NCBI GenBank assembly: GCA_021521415.1
Contig: JAIQDT010004244.1
Span: 114,687 to 178,686, forward strand
Length of the DNA stretch: 64,000 nt
Reading direction: 5' to 3'
Origin: Bidens hawaiensis
Lineage: Eukaryota > Streptophyta > Magnoliopsida > Asterales > Asteraceae
Shown here: positions 11,241-23,635 of the stretch, one piece after another
Layout of the letters: the number at the start of each line of letters is the position of its first letter
Numbering within the stretch: position 1 is the stretch's first letter
Position numbers and translations under genes: made by a program
Notes under the pieces: model-generated
Databases searched by the model: none
Seen by the model: only the letters and a program-made list of their open reading frames with translations
Told to the model about the DNA's origin: nothing

Positions 11241-11842
11241 TGTTTTGGTTAAAAATCGGTCTAAGGATCAATGAACCAAATTCGTAAGTGAGGATTGGTG
11301 CTAGTATGGATTAATGTGATGAAAGTAACAGTTATAAACGATGAACACAAAGATTTATACGAGGAAAAGCCCTTGGTAACTAGTATCCCGCCGGCACAAA
11401 AACCTCGGGTAGTGAAAACTATCACTACCAATTATATTAAGCTTAAAAAGGTTACAAATGGTGGAATAATAGCTGATCGTGGGTACAAGTGTTTGCTATG
11501 AATTCTCAATGCTAAAGTGTTGTGTGTTAATCAGCTAGTATTCGATATTTATATACAAGTAAGTATAACGGCTAGTAACTAATTATGCTATAATCTCGGC
11601 CACGTTTGTTTACTTCTTCAACTTGAACGTTTCAGGAGCGTGGACGAGAAGGGAAGACTGGGTAAAATACTTCGTCCGTAATAATAGGTATTCTGGTAAG
11701 CACGTGTTATACCTGCAAAAAATAGATTAGAATATGACTGAAATTGACTGTTGAGGATCGTTGAACCACTGAGGATCCTTAGTCCTGCTAACAGTTGCCA
11801 ACGATACTTGAATTTCGAGGATCAAAGATCCTGGTCCCAACA
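11241..11842 (-). repeat. Element B 5' LTR (right copy)
   Basis: 602 bp. The - strand carries TATATAAATA (plus coordinates 11546-11555), a good promoter TATA box. The LTR has repeated GGATCC words near its - strand start. CCAGG follows at 11843-11847. Confidence 0.93.
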
Positions 11843-12472
11843 CCAGGGAAACTTTACACGGGTAGATCTGGTTATTTCTAGCAGTGATATTTTTGCATTG
11901 ATAAAACAGCTCAAAACTCACATGGAGCAGCAAGAGAAGAACAACTCAAGGCTATTTAAGGAGATTGAAGGGATCAAGAAGAAACCCGGGCAGGACGCTA
12001 CTCCAATCATGCCCAGGGTCCTTGATTATGATTCTCCAGGATCATCCTTCCTTTAGAATCCCGGATCCTTGGGGACACAATCAGCAAGGATTCCGTCTCT
12101 GTAGCAGTCAGGATACTGGGGAACCTACCCTCCGGTATCCTCGGAGTTACCCAAACCTACGAGGCCAGACTTCATCAACATGCAGCCTCATTCAACCATG
12201 CCAGCCGGCATAGTCTCGTCAGGATCTCCCATGGTATCCTCTAAAGTGCACATCGGGGATGATATCCCTATGTAGGCATCACCTTATCCTGAGGATACCC
12301 TCAACGGAGACACTAGTCGTCAATGCTCAGGATACCAAAGGCTTAACCATGATCTCGGTAACAATATATCTAATGCAAATTTATTCGCTAACCGTGGATC
12401 TATGCAGGATAAGGGGATATCCCCAGAGATAGCCAGGGAATTGCATAAAATGAAGGATATGGTTTCTAATAT
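11843..12472 (+). pseudogene. gag: Element A gag, second part
   Basis: The gag sequence resumes after B with SSSDIFALIKQLKTHMEQQEK, a heptad-like segment that also occurs in the sister copy at 43670-43760. A frameshift or stop occurs near 12054 (SSFL then stop). Further on, a segment ending KDMVSNI matches KDMISSV of B gag. It is cut at 12472 by the Athila-type solo LTR. Confidence 0.75.
12468..12472. repeat. Target-site duplication of the Athila-type solo LTR
   Basis: AATAT here and at 14084-14088. Joining the flanks restores the alignment to B gag apart from one missing base just downstream. Confidence 0.9.
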
Positions 12473-14083
12473 TGATATAATGCTTAATATATATAAATCC
12501 CTTGTATATTTAATATAATATTTTATTAGTTTCTGTTTGGTTTTTATTAGAATTTGTATATTACTAACATACTTGAATAATTTAGGTTTCGAGACTTGTT
12601 CATGGTTAAAAATGGCGAAAAAAGAGCTAAAACAAGCCAAACCGGTGAACCGGAGCATGAGAATTGAACCGCACCGCATCAGAATTGAACCGAACTGGTC
12701 AGACCGGCCCCTCCTACTTTGCCAAAGCGCTGCGTGGCCAACATTAGGCTCCCCGTCGTGCGGCGCATTGGCGATTTGAGTCCAGAAACTTCAATTTTTA
12801 CCTGTTTTGGGCCCAGAAAACCTATTTAAACACCTCTAAACTCAACCTTAAAGATAACCTGAATACCCTGGTCGATTTGGACGAATTTGAGAGCTCAAGA
12901 GAGGATATTTCCGAGGGTTTGAAGGCTACGAATCAGCCGGCGAAGTGCTTATCATTCAAGAACGAAGACCACGGGTTTTATCACCTTTAATCTTCCGTTC
13001 TTATTTATTTTCGTCATGATTTCGTCTATTATTGTTTTGTTTGATTTTAAGATGCTAGGCTAAACATTATAGATTACCTAGGCTTATGATGAACCTTTGT
13101 TGACGTTTGTTTGATTTGGAAGTTATTTGCGTTATGGTTTTTATGGTTTAGTAAAAGGTTTACTTATATTAAATTGATGTGTATGGATATTTAGGATTAA
13201 TTGTTATTATTCCATAGTTGCCTTGATTATTGTTTGTCATTATGATAGGTTGCTATTAGGTCAATTACTTTGTGTTTTTGATTATTTTGTGATTGATTTC
13301 GAATAAGATCATAGGAATAATACTATTTAATCATATAAACCCAAGTGTGCTGCTAACCTAAATAGCTGTAAGGTGCTAGGTTATCGATAGATCTTTATTA
13401 TTTGATCTTGCTAGATTTAGTTCTTCGTAAGGAGTCCGTCTAGGTTTGATTATTTAATTATTGTCTATTGAATCAATTCGATATATTAAATTGCCTTTGA
13501 TTTCCGCGCTGTAAGGTAGGATTTCGTATAAAGGAACTAAATTGTAAACAATTGGGTGACCGTAAGCGAACTTGATTTTTAATACTGGTGTGCGTTAAAA
13601 CTTGTTAGAAATCCATAGGTTTTCTCTTGAGAAGGGTCAGGGGTCCTATTTGGTTTTTCTTTTAAGTGTCTATTTTACGATCTCAGTCCATAACTAAATA
13701 TTTTCCCGAGTCAATTCATTACCGAAATTTAGGGGAGTCTAGCCTAGGTAGTTTTCTCATCATCATCTTATTTTCATAACAAACTTTGTTTTTGTTTAAT
13801 TTACTTGTTTTCTTAATTAGTTTTAATTATAGTATTAATTAGTATTTTAAATAAAAACCCCCTTAAACAAATATAAATAATAAGTCGTGTTTTGTAGTCG
13901 AGTCTAATTAGCTAGTAAACGTAATTTAAAGAGTCTCGTGGGTTCGATATCCGGACTTACTTAGCTGTACTAGAGTCGACCGGTTCACTTGCCGGTTAGT
14001 AGTTTAGTTAAGTTTAAGAGTCTAGAATTTATTACTTAGTGTCTAGATTAGCGTGTTTTTATATAACTACTTTTAGCACATCA
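12473..14083 (+). mobile_element. Solo LTR, Athila-type Ty3/gypsy
   Basis: 1611 bp, TGATATAA...ACATCA with a perfect 5-bp TSD and no internal coding region. The 3' part has the block seen in Athila LTR ends: TCGTGGGTTCGA, then CCGGACTTAC, then ACTTGCCGG, followed by AT-rich sequence. It most likely arose by recombination between the two LTRs of a full element. The short frame at 12537-12779 within it has no domain. Confidence 0.85.
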
Positions 14084-15250
14084 AATATCCCCGGATAATA
14101 CGCACCATAGCTGAAGTTCCCACACGGAGCCACAGGTTATCCAGGTTCACATGGCCTATATGTGACGTGGAGATCCCCAAGAAGTTCCAATCTCCCAGCA
14201 TGAAGCTGTACGATGGCACTACGGATCTTGAGGAACACGTAGCTCAGTATAGAGAAAGGATGGAGATCAACCCCATCCCCATTGATATCAAAGAAGCCTG
14301 TCTATGCAAGGGATTCGGTTCAACATTAACGGGACCGACTCTCAAATGGTTATTGAGTATTCCGTCCAACACTATTACTTCATTTGCTCATTTGATTAAC
14401 TTATTCAATAGTCAATTTTCTTGTAGTAGATCTTTTGAGAAAATGACAGGTGATTTATATAGAATTGTTCAGCATAATAATGAATCTCTAAGGGATTACA
14501 TAACTAGATTTAGCATGGAAGCTTTGGATATCCTCAACCTCAATATGGCAGCTGCTGTTGAAGCTCTCAAGATGGGATTAAAGAAGGATTCTCCTTTCTA
14601 TGACGATCTTGTCATGACTCCATGCAGGAATCTTGATGAAGTTAGAAACAAGGCTCTAAGATACATTTGACTAGAGGATGACAAGAAGGCTCATGGAAAT
14701 CTGATTATCCCAAAGTATGAGTCTACCAACAGAAAGTCAGACTTTCCACAAAAGTTCTCAAGGCCTAAGCCTTATTCCAAACAAGATAATCCCATGATAA
14801 ATGCTGTGGAAGAAGACGAAGATGATGAAGAGTATCCTAAAATATCTGAATATTGTTTTAACATTGACATCGGTGGTGTTATATGTGCCATGCAGGATCT
14901 AGGTGACAAGGCTAGATGGCCCAAAAGAAATGAAAAGCCCGGATCCAACAAAGACAAGTCCAAGTGGTGTGCATTTCATGAAGACTTTGGCCATCACACT
15001 GACGATTGTATAGCACTTCGGAAGGAAATAGGATACCTTCTTAGCAAAGGATACCTGAAGGAACTGTTTGGAAGAAACAAGAACAAAAGTCAGGATCCTG
15101 TCAATATACCTGAAAGGGCACCTTCTCCACCACCCGGAGCTAAGGTTGTATCCTTTATCTCGGGAGGATCTAACATCTGTGGAACCTCGTATTCATCAGC
15201 TAGGAAGTGTTCTGAAGAAACAAAGATGGACAACAAAGAAAGACCTCTCC
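14084..15250 (+). pseudogene. gag: Element A gag, capsid and zinc-knuckle part
   Basis: The reading is in frame from about 14090 through EIPKKFQSPSMKLYDG, the retrotrans_gag core (GFGSTLTGPTLKWLLSI, FNSQFSCSRSFEKM), then a TGA at 14668-14670 where B has an arginine. The frame reopens through NAVEEDEDDEEYPKISEY and a C-x2-H-x4-H-x4-C zinc-knuckle-like motif (CAFHEDFGHHTDDC), typical of Tat gag. One base is missing just after the Athila insertion site. Confidence 0.82.
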
Positions 15251-15768
15251 GTACTTCCACGCTGACAACTCAAAGAATCATATCCTTCGTTGAGGAGAAT
15301 CGATGTGATCTTGTGGATCCCAACCATGATGGTTTGGTAATAACTTTATGTATAGCTAACTATTTTGTGCGCATGATACTTGTTGATGGAGGCAGCTCCA
15401 TAAACATAATCCAACTTGATGCATTGAAGAAAATGGATATTCCTGAAACTGAGATTATCCCAAAATTCTCAGTCCTTGTAGGATTCAGTGGCAAGACCAA
15501 GGATACGTTGGGAGAAATCAAACTTCCAATATATATTGAGGGAATTAATTCCCTACAAAAATTTTGTGTTATTGACTCATTGTCTTGTTGTAATGTGATA
15601 TTAGGCAGGCCCTGGATCCACAGCATCAAGGCAGTACCCTTAACTTATCATCAATATGCGAAACTTCCAAGCCCATGGGGAGTCATCAAGATTGAAAGCG
15701 ATCAGCAAGATGCCAAGGAGTGTTATGCTTCATCAATGAAAAGGACTATAAAGCCTACTCAAGCATAG
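15251..15768 (+). pseudogene. Element A aspartic protease
   Basis: Contains ILVDGGSSINII, the retropepsin active-site loop, then GFSGKTKDTLGEIKLPIYIEG and NVILGRPWIHS. The frame ends at TAG 15766-15768. It is continuous with the gag zinc-knuckle frame and better preserved over this part than in B. Confidence 0.85.
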
Positions 15769-17970
15769 CAATTACAGAAACAACCAGGGGAGGCTCTTCA
15801 AGCCAGGGACCAGGATGTAAAGGAAGTATCCTTAGATCCTCAGGATACCGAGATCAAAGTCTTGATAGGATCGGGTATGTCTGAGGATATCGAACAAGGA
15901 TTGGTATCATTCTTAAAGAAAAGAGCTTCTACCTTCGCATGGAAACATGAAGATATGACAGGTATCTCTAAATCCATAATTACTCATAAACTTGGAATAG
16001 ATAAATCTTTCAGGCCGGTACATCAAAAGTGAAGAAAGTTTGCTCCCGAGAGAAACATTAACATACAAGAAGAAGTGCAGAAGATGCTCAAGACCAAGAT
16101 GATAAGAGAGGTCCAATATCCTAGATGGTTGGCCAATCTAGTTGTAGTCCAGAAAAAGAATGGAAAGTAGAGAGTGTGTGCGGACTTCACAGACCTGAAT
16201 AAGGCCTGCCCAAAAGACCCATTTCCACTCCCACACATTGACTCAATGGTGGATGCAACTGCTGGCCACGAAATGTTAACCTTCATGGATGCATCCTCAG
16301 GATTTCAACAAATTCAAATGGAGCCTTCAGATCAAGAAGATACAGCCTTCATGACTCCCACATGTATATATTGTTATATTGCAATGCCTTTTGGACTAAA
16401 AAATGCAGGTGTAACATACCAAAGGCTAGTCAACATGATGTTCAAAGACCAACTGGGGGACACAATGGAAGTCTACATAGACGACATGGTGGTAAAATCA
16501 AGGAGGACCGAGGATCATCTCAAAGACTTAGCAACAACATTTGATATCCTGGATAAGTATAACATGAAGTTGAATCCAGCCAAATGTCATATCGGGGTCA
16601 AAGTAGGAAAATTCCTAGGATACATGGTCACCAAGAGAGGAATAGAAGCAAGCCCTGAGCAGATCAAGGCTATCTTGGATATCAAATCACCAAGAAACGT
16701 AAAAGATGTCCAAAGGTTGACAGGAAGAATAGCAGCTCTCAACAAATTCGTCTCAAGATCGTCAGAGAAGTGTAAAGACTTCTATGATATCCTGAGGAAG
16801 AATCAAAAATTCGAATGGGGAGAGAAGCAAGAAAAGGCTTTGGTATCCTTGAAGGAATAATTATCTTCAGCACCACTCCTGATGAAGCCAGTTGATGGTG
16901 AACCATTATCTTTGTACCTAGCTGTTTTGGGGTATGCAATCAGTGCTGTTCTCGCCAAAGATCATGAAGGTTAACAGCATCCGATATATTATGTAAGTAA
17001 AAGTCTACTAGATGCTGAATCCAGGTATTCTTATCTTTAAAAACTAATTTTAGCACTTATAATGGCTTCTACTAAATTAAGACATTACTTTGAAACTCAT
17101 TCTATTCATGTAAAAACTAACCATCCTATTAAGGCTGTTTTGAGAAAACCAGAAATGTCAAGTAGGATGGCAAAGTGGGCTGTGAAACTTAGTGCATATG
17201 ATATTTTGTATGAACTAAGGACAACCATAAAGTCTCAGGCACTTGCCAACTTTGTGGCTGATTTTACCAGGATATACTTGAGGAAATAGAAAAGGAAGTT
17301 CAACAATTGGAGATCAAGGAAAATTGGACCTTACATACAGACGGTGCCTCCAACATAAGAGGAACATGTCTAGGTATCCTGCTAAAATCGCCACAGGGGG
17401 ACTTAATACCTCTATCTATATCTTGTGAATTTCAGACTACTAATAATGAGGCTGAATATGAAGCCTTAATTGCTGGTTTAAAATTAGCTAAGGATATGAA
17501 GGTCAGGTATCTTCAAGTTTATGTTGTTTCGTTATTATTAGCTAACCATTTTAATGGGTCTTATGCAGTGAATGCAGATAACTTAGAAAAATATTTAGAA
17601 ATAGTAAAGCAATTAGCTATGTATTTCGAAACATTTGACATAGTACAGGTACCAAGAGAAGATAACACTGAAGCAGATGCCTTAGAAAACTTAGCATCGG
17701 CTCTCAAGGTACCAAATGATATCAAGATACCCATCGTACATATTTTGACTCCAGCAACAAAGGAGAACCATGAAGTCCTGGAGAATTCGAATCCTGAAGA
17801 TAATCCAGTATCTTGGACCCGTCCCATAATACGGTATCTTCAGGATAACGAGATCCCAGAAGGAGAAAATTCCAAAGCTTTCCGAATGAAGGTAACCCAG
17901 TATATTATCCTAAATGATATTTTGTATAGAAAATCACTTGCAGGTCCATACTTGAGGTGTTTGGAGCATC
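15769..17970 (+). pseudogene. Element A reverse transcriptase and RNase H, with stops
   Basis: RT motifs are CADFTDLNKACPKD, PFGLKNAGVTYQR and an intact YIDD box at 16474-16485. In-frame stops include TGA 16030-16032 (arginine in B), TAG 16168-16170 (tryptophan in B) and TAA 16858-16860. RNase H keeps LHTDGASNIRG and NNEAEYEALIAG, but the VDSLL aspartate is valine (VVSLL), so one catalytic acid is lost. Several stops fit C-to-T or G-to-A change. Dead copy. Confidence 0.87.
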
Positions 17971-19034
17971 ATGAAGCACAAGAAGTTCTCAAGGACATAC
18001 ACGAAGGTGATTGTGGAAACCACACTAGGCAAAGCCTTAGTATCCAAGGTACTGAGAACAGGTTACTTCTGGCTAACAATGAGGAAGGATGCAATGAATT
18101 TCTCCAGAAAATGTGATGCTTGTCAAAGACATAGCAACATCAACCAGCTGAACCATCATATCATATCCCCGTGGCCATTTATGAAATGGGGAATGGATAA
18201 GTTGTGGGAAAGCTGCCCAAGGCTCCTGGTGGAAAGGTCTTTATGCTGACGATGACAGATTAGTTCTCCAAGTGGATCGAAGCCGAGGCATTTGTCCAAG
18301 TTAAAGAAAAGGACGTGATCTCATTCATCAAACGCAATATCCTGACAAGATTCGGTATCCCGACAGAGATTGTTTGTGACAATGGATCACAGTTCATCGA
18401 TAGTAGAACAACCAACTTTTGTGGAAGCTGGGGAATCAAGATGGTGACTTCAACTCCAGTACATCCTCAAGCTAATGGTCAAGCAGAGTCTAGTAACAAG
18501 ATCATCATCAACAATTTAAAGAAGAAATTGGGATCCAAGAAGGGAAAATGGGCTAAAGAACTACCATTCATTCTTTGGGCTGATTGAACCACTTCAAAAA
18601 ATGCAACGGGTCAAACACCCTTCTCTTTGGTGTTTGGGGCCGAAGCTGTTATCCCTACAGAGATGGTAATTCCCACAGCAAGGACCAGCATCCAAAATAC
18701 TGAGTCCAACAACCAAAGCCTTACTGAAGACCTAGATACTATTGATGAACTCAAAGATCTCGCTAAGATCAGAATGGCAGCATACCAGCAAAGGATAGCC
18801 AAGTCCTACAACATGAACATCCAAATTCGAAGATTCCAAGTGGGATATATGGTGTTAAGAAAGGCATTTCAGAATACCACTAATCCAGCAGATGGAAAGC
18901 TAGCTCCAAAGTGGGAAGGTCCTTACTTAATTGATTCAGAAGCAGGCAAAGGGGCCTACAGATTAATCACTACGGAAGGTGTTCCTATACCAAGAGCTTG
19001 GAATGCTATTCATCTCAAGACGTATTTTTGTTAG
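17971..19034 (+). pseudogene. Element A integrase
   Basis: The HHCC finger is scrambled near 18000-18120 (FSRKCDACQRHSN in one frame). The core has a frameshift after WGMD near 18198, then CDNGSQFID and HPQANGQAESSNK. A TGA at 18585-18587 replaces the arginine seen in B. The C-terminal part (RRFQVGYMVLRKAF, APKWEGPYLI, IPRAWNAIHLK) is open to the stop at 19034. Confidence 0.85.
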
Positions 19035-19897
19035 TATCCTCAACCGGTATGCTCATATCCTAAGCATTTCAGGATAAAGGTATGTTCCCTCATCTATTTT
19101 TACATTTTTACATTTTTAAACTTATAATCTTTTCATCAAGTTTACTGACTTAAGCATCGGAGGGGTGTTAGCAAGGCTAACACCCACCCCTCATTGAGAA
19201 TTCAGTGTTTTGTAGGTATCCTAAGGATACGTTATCTTGACAACAGAGACTGATCACCTCCCACACGAATATGATATCCCTGATATCCCCTAAGCTTTAA
19301 AGGTCTTCACCTTTCTCACGAATTGGGTAACACCCCGCCTGGAGTGCTCGATGATTCGAATATAGTTTGAGGCAGGCGGACCAGACCAGCTGATAATCCG
19401 TTTGTTGTTGGCTATATATCGAATCCTTAAGATAAGTGGCAGACGTGTCACACATATGGTTTATAACATTTTAATGTTATCTAAGGTTTATAACATTTTC
19501 ATGTTATCAAAAGTTTTGGCATTTTCATGTCCACGTGTTTGGGACTATCCCCAGTTTTATCTAAGGATTAGACATTTTCATGTCTCATAAGTGGGCTTTG
19601 TCGCCAAAAAATAGGCTTTATCGCCAGAAAATAGGCTTTATCGCCAGTAAAAGGGCTTTATCGCCAGGATTATCTAACTTTGTTTTGACAGATTTGGATC
19701 GGTCAGCTCGCTAAGTATGTTACTAAGTTGTTCTTAAATTAATAAATTCCAAAAGCATAGCATATAACAAGATCAACAATTGGGGACATCATATGTAAGC
19801 GTATTAGATTTCTAAATGTTCTCTACAAAGTTACTCTTTACACTTAGTTTATTACAATTTACATTTCAAAGAACGATCTTTTGGTTTGATTGTGACA
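19035..19897 (+). other. Spacer of element A between integrase and antisense gene (first part)
   Basis: No coding frame supported. It holds a segment homologous to the B spacer (AAAGGTCTTCACC..., CGCCTGGAG) and the minisatellite at 19593-19669. It is interrupted at 19903 by a solo LTR and resumes at 23631. Confidence 0.6.
19593..19669 (+). repeat. Minisatellite in the spacer of element A
   Basis: Four copies of a 20-bp unit with core GGCTTTATCGCCAG. Same position and related core as the B repeat at 4745-4880. Confidence 0.85.
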
Positions 19898-19902
19898 ACT
19901 TT
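19898..19902. repeat. Target-site duplication of the 19.9-kb solo LTR
   Basis: ACTTT here and at 23631-23635, directly flanking TGTGACATTC...GGGGTGTGACA. Confidence 0.9.
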
Positions 19903-22547
19903 TGTGACATTCGTGGCAAAACCGAGTACACCTTAGTACTTACAAACTCGAATAAGCGTTTAACCGCTTATTGCGTAACGAACAAACGAATAACCAAACG
20001 GGTATGGTTATGGTCTGGATATCCCGGGGTGCCATCTATAAGTGATATACGATCTATGCAAGCTAAAATATTAGTAATATGGCCTTAGTTCGATAGCAAA
20101 CAAGTTAAACGAAAACATGCTCGTTTAACTACCCGCTATAGAGTTAAACGCGAAAGATAGTTACAAACCAAGCATTGTATCATCCGTTAAGCTGAAAAAG
20201 AATTACCAACCACTTACTTGAATTTTTTTAAGCGATCTGTGAAAATATTTTCGATTTTTACAAACATATAGTATGTTTTTAAAATTTTACACAAAACTAG
20301 CCGAAAAACACTCGTTTTCACGCTGTTTGACGCACCCGATAAGTTTTTCGCGCCAAAAACTGAACCCGAACTAAATTTGGACTGGGCTTTGCGTATTTGG
20401 GCCTTTAGAATCAGATTAAGGGGCCAAATTGGGCCCAAGGTGGCCCAATCTTTCTTGCGGCCGCTACCTTGGACCCCCCCCCCATTATTTTTATAAAACT
20501 TGTTATGTAAGCCAAATTTATTCATTCCATTTAACCAAAAGCTCAAGTCCAAGAAGCTGCAATCTAATTTTCCAAAAACTCTTCAAACCCTAAGGTAAAC
20601 AACTTAAATAAGCTACTTTTACACTTGTTTAACATTGATTAATACCAAATAAACATAGTTTGATTGCCAAAAATCATTCCTAACCATGTAAAAACCCTAA
20701 AAATGGTTCATAAACATGTTTTGATCATAATCATGGTAAGGAACCTGGTTTGATAGTTTTTTTTGCCATAAACACGGATTAAAGGGTTGAAACGGCGTTT
20801 TTACGGTTCAAAAGTTCGTTTTTGTGCACTAGCCGAAACCCTAAGTTAAGGGATGTTATGTTGATGAAAAATTGCTTGGTTTGTGATATAGGACCTGTAC
20901 CTAGCTTACATAGGAGCACAAGAGCTTGAAAAGTTGATTAGAAAGGCGGAAACGAACCAAAACTGCTAAGGTAATGCCGAAACACTCGCTTACGAGCTAT
21001 TTAGATTAAGGTTGTGATGTGCATATTTTTAGGACTTGAAATTTTGTAGGAACATCAGGGACTATGTCAATAAGTCCCTGTTTAAATTTGGTAATTTTTT
21101 GACCATCCGAGAATATTTGGTGAATTTATTACCGAATTGGGACATTTATTTGGGAAAAATAGCTAAAATACTTCAAAAATTATGAAATTTTTCTGGGAAC
21201 TCATATTTGATGTATTTTGATCACATATGAATTTTGGGATCATTTGGAGAAGTCTAAAGGTGTTTTATGTATATGCGTTCGTGTGAATTTTTATAGCCGA
21301 ATTTGGGTCGAAAAGAATATTGCGCGAGCTTTTTACATTCTGGAATTAATACAAGTTGATTTGGGACATGATTTGAGCATTCAGGAATTTTTTTGGAATT
21401 TTTGGAAATTTTTTGGGATAAACAGACGATTTTCAAGCGAAATATAGCTGACAAAATGAATTTTTATAAATTAATAAATCAGTAAATAATTCCAGAAATA
21501 TTTTTATAAAAATCTACATATTTTAATTGATAAGTGGTTAAATTTTCATAATTTAATGATTAACGGTTAATTAATTATGTTAATTTAAAAATTAAACAAA
21601 TTCAGTTTTTATAAAAACCGGCAAGTTCGCGACTAGCGAACCTGCGGGAATATCAAAATACCAAGAGTGATCAAAAATCATATTTTCGGATTAATTAAGT
21701 AAAAACGAACTTTTTTATGAGAAACCTGGACAATCCGGGTGGATTGTGCGCGTTTCTTCTCGAATTAAACTGAATAAACGGAAACGGGCCCCGTGGCTAA
21801 TCCAGGACCCCAGTATGTGATCCTTCTTTATAACTTAATCATTTTATTAACCAATACATTTACCCAAGTTTATTTCCCCATAACTGTTTTCTGAACGCGT
21901 AAACGAACAACTTGGCCCAGCTGGGAAAACGAGAATCTGAGCCAAGTTCGGTTTTAAGTATTAGACATTGAACAACATCACAACCTAAGCCTATTGCCAC
22001 TTTCTGGGCGTTCCAGCTATACCCAGATTAGTTACACAGCCTAGTTTAGTGCTGAGATTATAATAATATTAAAATATTAATATTATTATAATATGGACTA
22101 TAGGGATTAAGTGATAGCAAGGGAAACGAACCCCGAGTTGACCTCGCACTGAGTGCCTACAAAACTGTGAGTTTCATGACCCCTCTTTTCAAACTGTTTA
22201 CAAACCTTTGGGTGGAAAGCATGTTTATACACGTTATCTATCTGAAATCGGTTCAGGATATAAATTATCTGAACATTTATATATGAAAAGTCCTTACAAA
22301 CATAATGATTGACTACGTGCTGATGAAAGATGATTATTATCGTTGATTGATATATTGAGTGGAGATAATACGAATTGCAAAACATAATGAAATCACACGT
22401 GACAGCATATTTATACAAACACGTTATGTAATGTTAAACATAGCCAATTTGGGAAACAACGTGGTTTGTAATGACCATGGGGATAACGTGGTCTGTGATG
22501 ATTATGGGGCTATTGTGGGCGGAAGGAGGGCCATAATAGTAACAAAC

Positions 22548-22780
22548 TAAAGTTGAGTATGGCCTATGAGCTAAGTTCTGCTGCAACTTACTAAACTAAA
22601 GTTGAGTAAGTTCTGCTGCAAGTTACTAAACTAAAGTTGAGTATGGCCTATGAGCCAAGTTCTGCTGCAACTTGTAAACTAAAGTTGAGTATGGCCTATG
22701 AGACAAGTTCTGCTGTAACTTATAAACTAAGTTGAGTATGGCCTATGAGCCAAGTTGTGCTGCAACTTATTAAACGAACT
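22548..22780. repeat. Tandem repeat inside solo LTR
   Basis: About four to five imperfect copies of a unit containing ACTAAAGTTGAGTATGGCC and AAGTTCTGCTGCAACTT, spaced roughly 45-65 bp. Confidence 0.85.
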
Positions 22781-22979
22781 AACTTGATTATGACATGAAT
22801 GTTAAAAAAATAATGTGATTATGCGTATTGTGGGCGGATGGGGAGCCAACAGTATTTGGTGATACGTGATAAATACTATATGTGTATATGTGTCTATATA
22901 CATGCTATATGATTAGCCGTAGGAAATACTATGTGTAGAATACACTAATTATTTGTGTGTACACTATATAATGTTTGAG

Positions 22980-23125
22980 TTTACGTGGAATCATTGTGGG
23001 TGGAAGGGGGACCACAGTGGTTGATGTTAACGCGGAACCGTTGTGGGCGGAAGGGGGCTACAGTGGTTGAGTTTATGTGGAACCGTTGTGGGAAGAAAGG
23101 GGTCCACAGTGGTTGGTTAAACACG
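22980..23125. repeat. Second tandem repeat inside solo LTR
   Basis: Three imperfect copies of about 48 bp with GTGGAACCGTTGTGGGCGG and CACAGTGGTTGA. Weaker copies of the GTGGGCGGA core occur upstream near 22515 and 22830. Confidence 0.8.
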
Positions 23126-23635
23126 GAAATTGGAAACATGTAGTACGAACAAACAATCACGATTTTACCGAAATTTCGAATTTATATTATAAACTTACAT
23201 GTGTGCATATGCACACACAAGGATATGGCTGTACATATTTATATAAACGTAAATACATATTTTTACATACGCGCGTACATACAAACTATGATTGTGTGGT
23301 ACGCAGAACTGATTTCGTTAAACTTATGAAACTCACAAACTATTCGTAGTTGACCTGTTTTAACATGCTTTTCAGGTAATCAGATATGAGAAGTAATTTC
23401 CTGTGCGTTACGTGTCTGATTGGTGATTGATGTCATGGGCATTTGAGTTAGAAGTAAAGTAATTGAAGAACCGGTTTGATTGTATCACCTAGTTTGTAAA
23501 AGATGTTAGAACGATATAATACATTGTAAATTAGTTGGTAATGTTTTTTTATGAACAATGTATTTGATACCAGTTGTATCTGTTGCATTTCCGTTTTACG
23601 TTTCCGCAATTCGCTTAACGGGGTGTGACAACTTT

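Larger units (their letters stand above)
2075..11842 (-). mobile_element. Element B: complete Tat-type Ty3/gypsy element nested in A
   Basis: 9768 bp with 602-bp LTRs at both ends, TGTTTTGG...CCCAACA in + orientation, and a perfect CCAGG TSD. The PBS next to the right LTR and the purine-rich tract next to the left LTR show that it is transcribed on the - strand. It encodes gag, PR, RT-RNase H and INT on the - strand and an antisense gene on the + strand. Its proteins are close to those of A, so it is a sister family. The pol frames are nearly intact, but frameshifts split the polyprotein and the RT active site is altered, so it looks non-autonomous. Confidence 0.95.
19903..23630 (+). mobile_element. 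Solo LTR, Tekay-like chromovirus
   Basis: 3728 bp, starts TGTGACATTC and ends ACGGGGTGTGACA, flanked by ACTTT on both sides. There is no internal coding region. The ends match those of the solo LTR at 32899-36092 and resemble long plant Tekay/Del LTRs. Tandem repeats lie at 22548-23120. Orientation is inferred from the end sequences. Confidence 0.82.

Noticed and set aside
19681..23630. Insertion starting at TGTTTTGAC (19681) as left end of the solo LTR
   Set aside because: The true junction is 19903: ACTTT precedes TGTGACATTC there and ACTTT follows the GTGTGACA end, giving a perfect TSD, which the earlier start does not.
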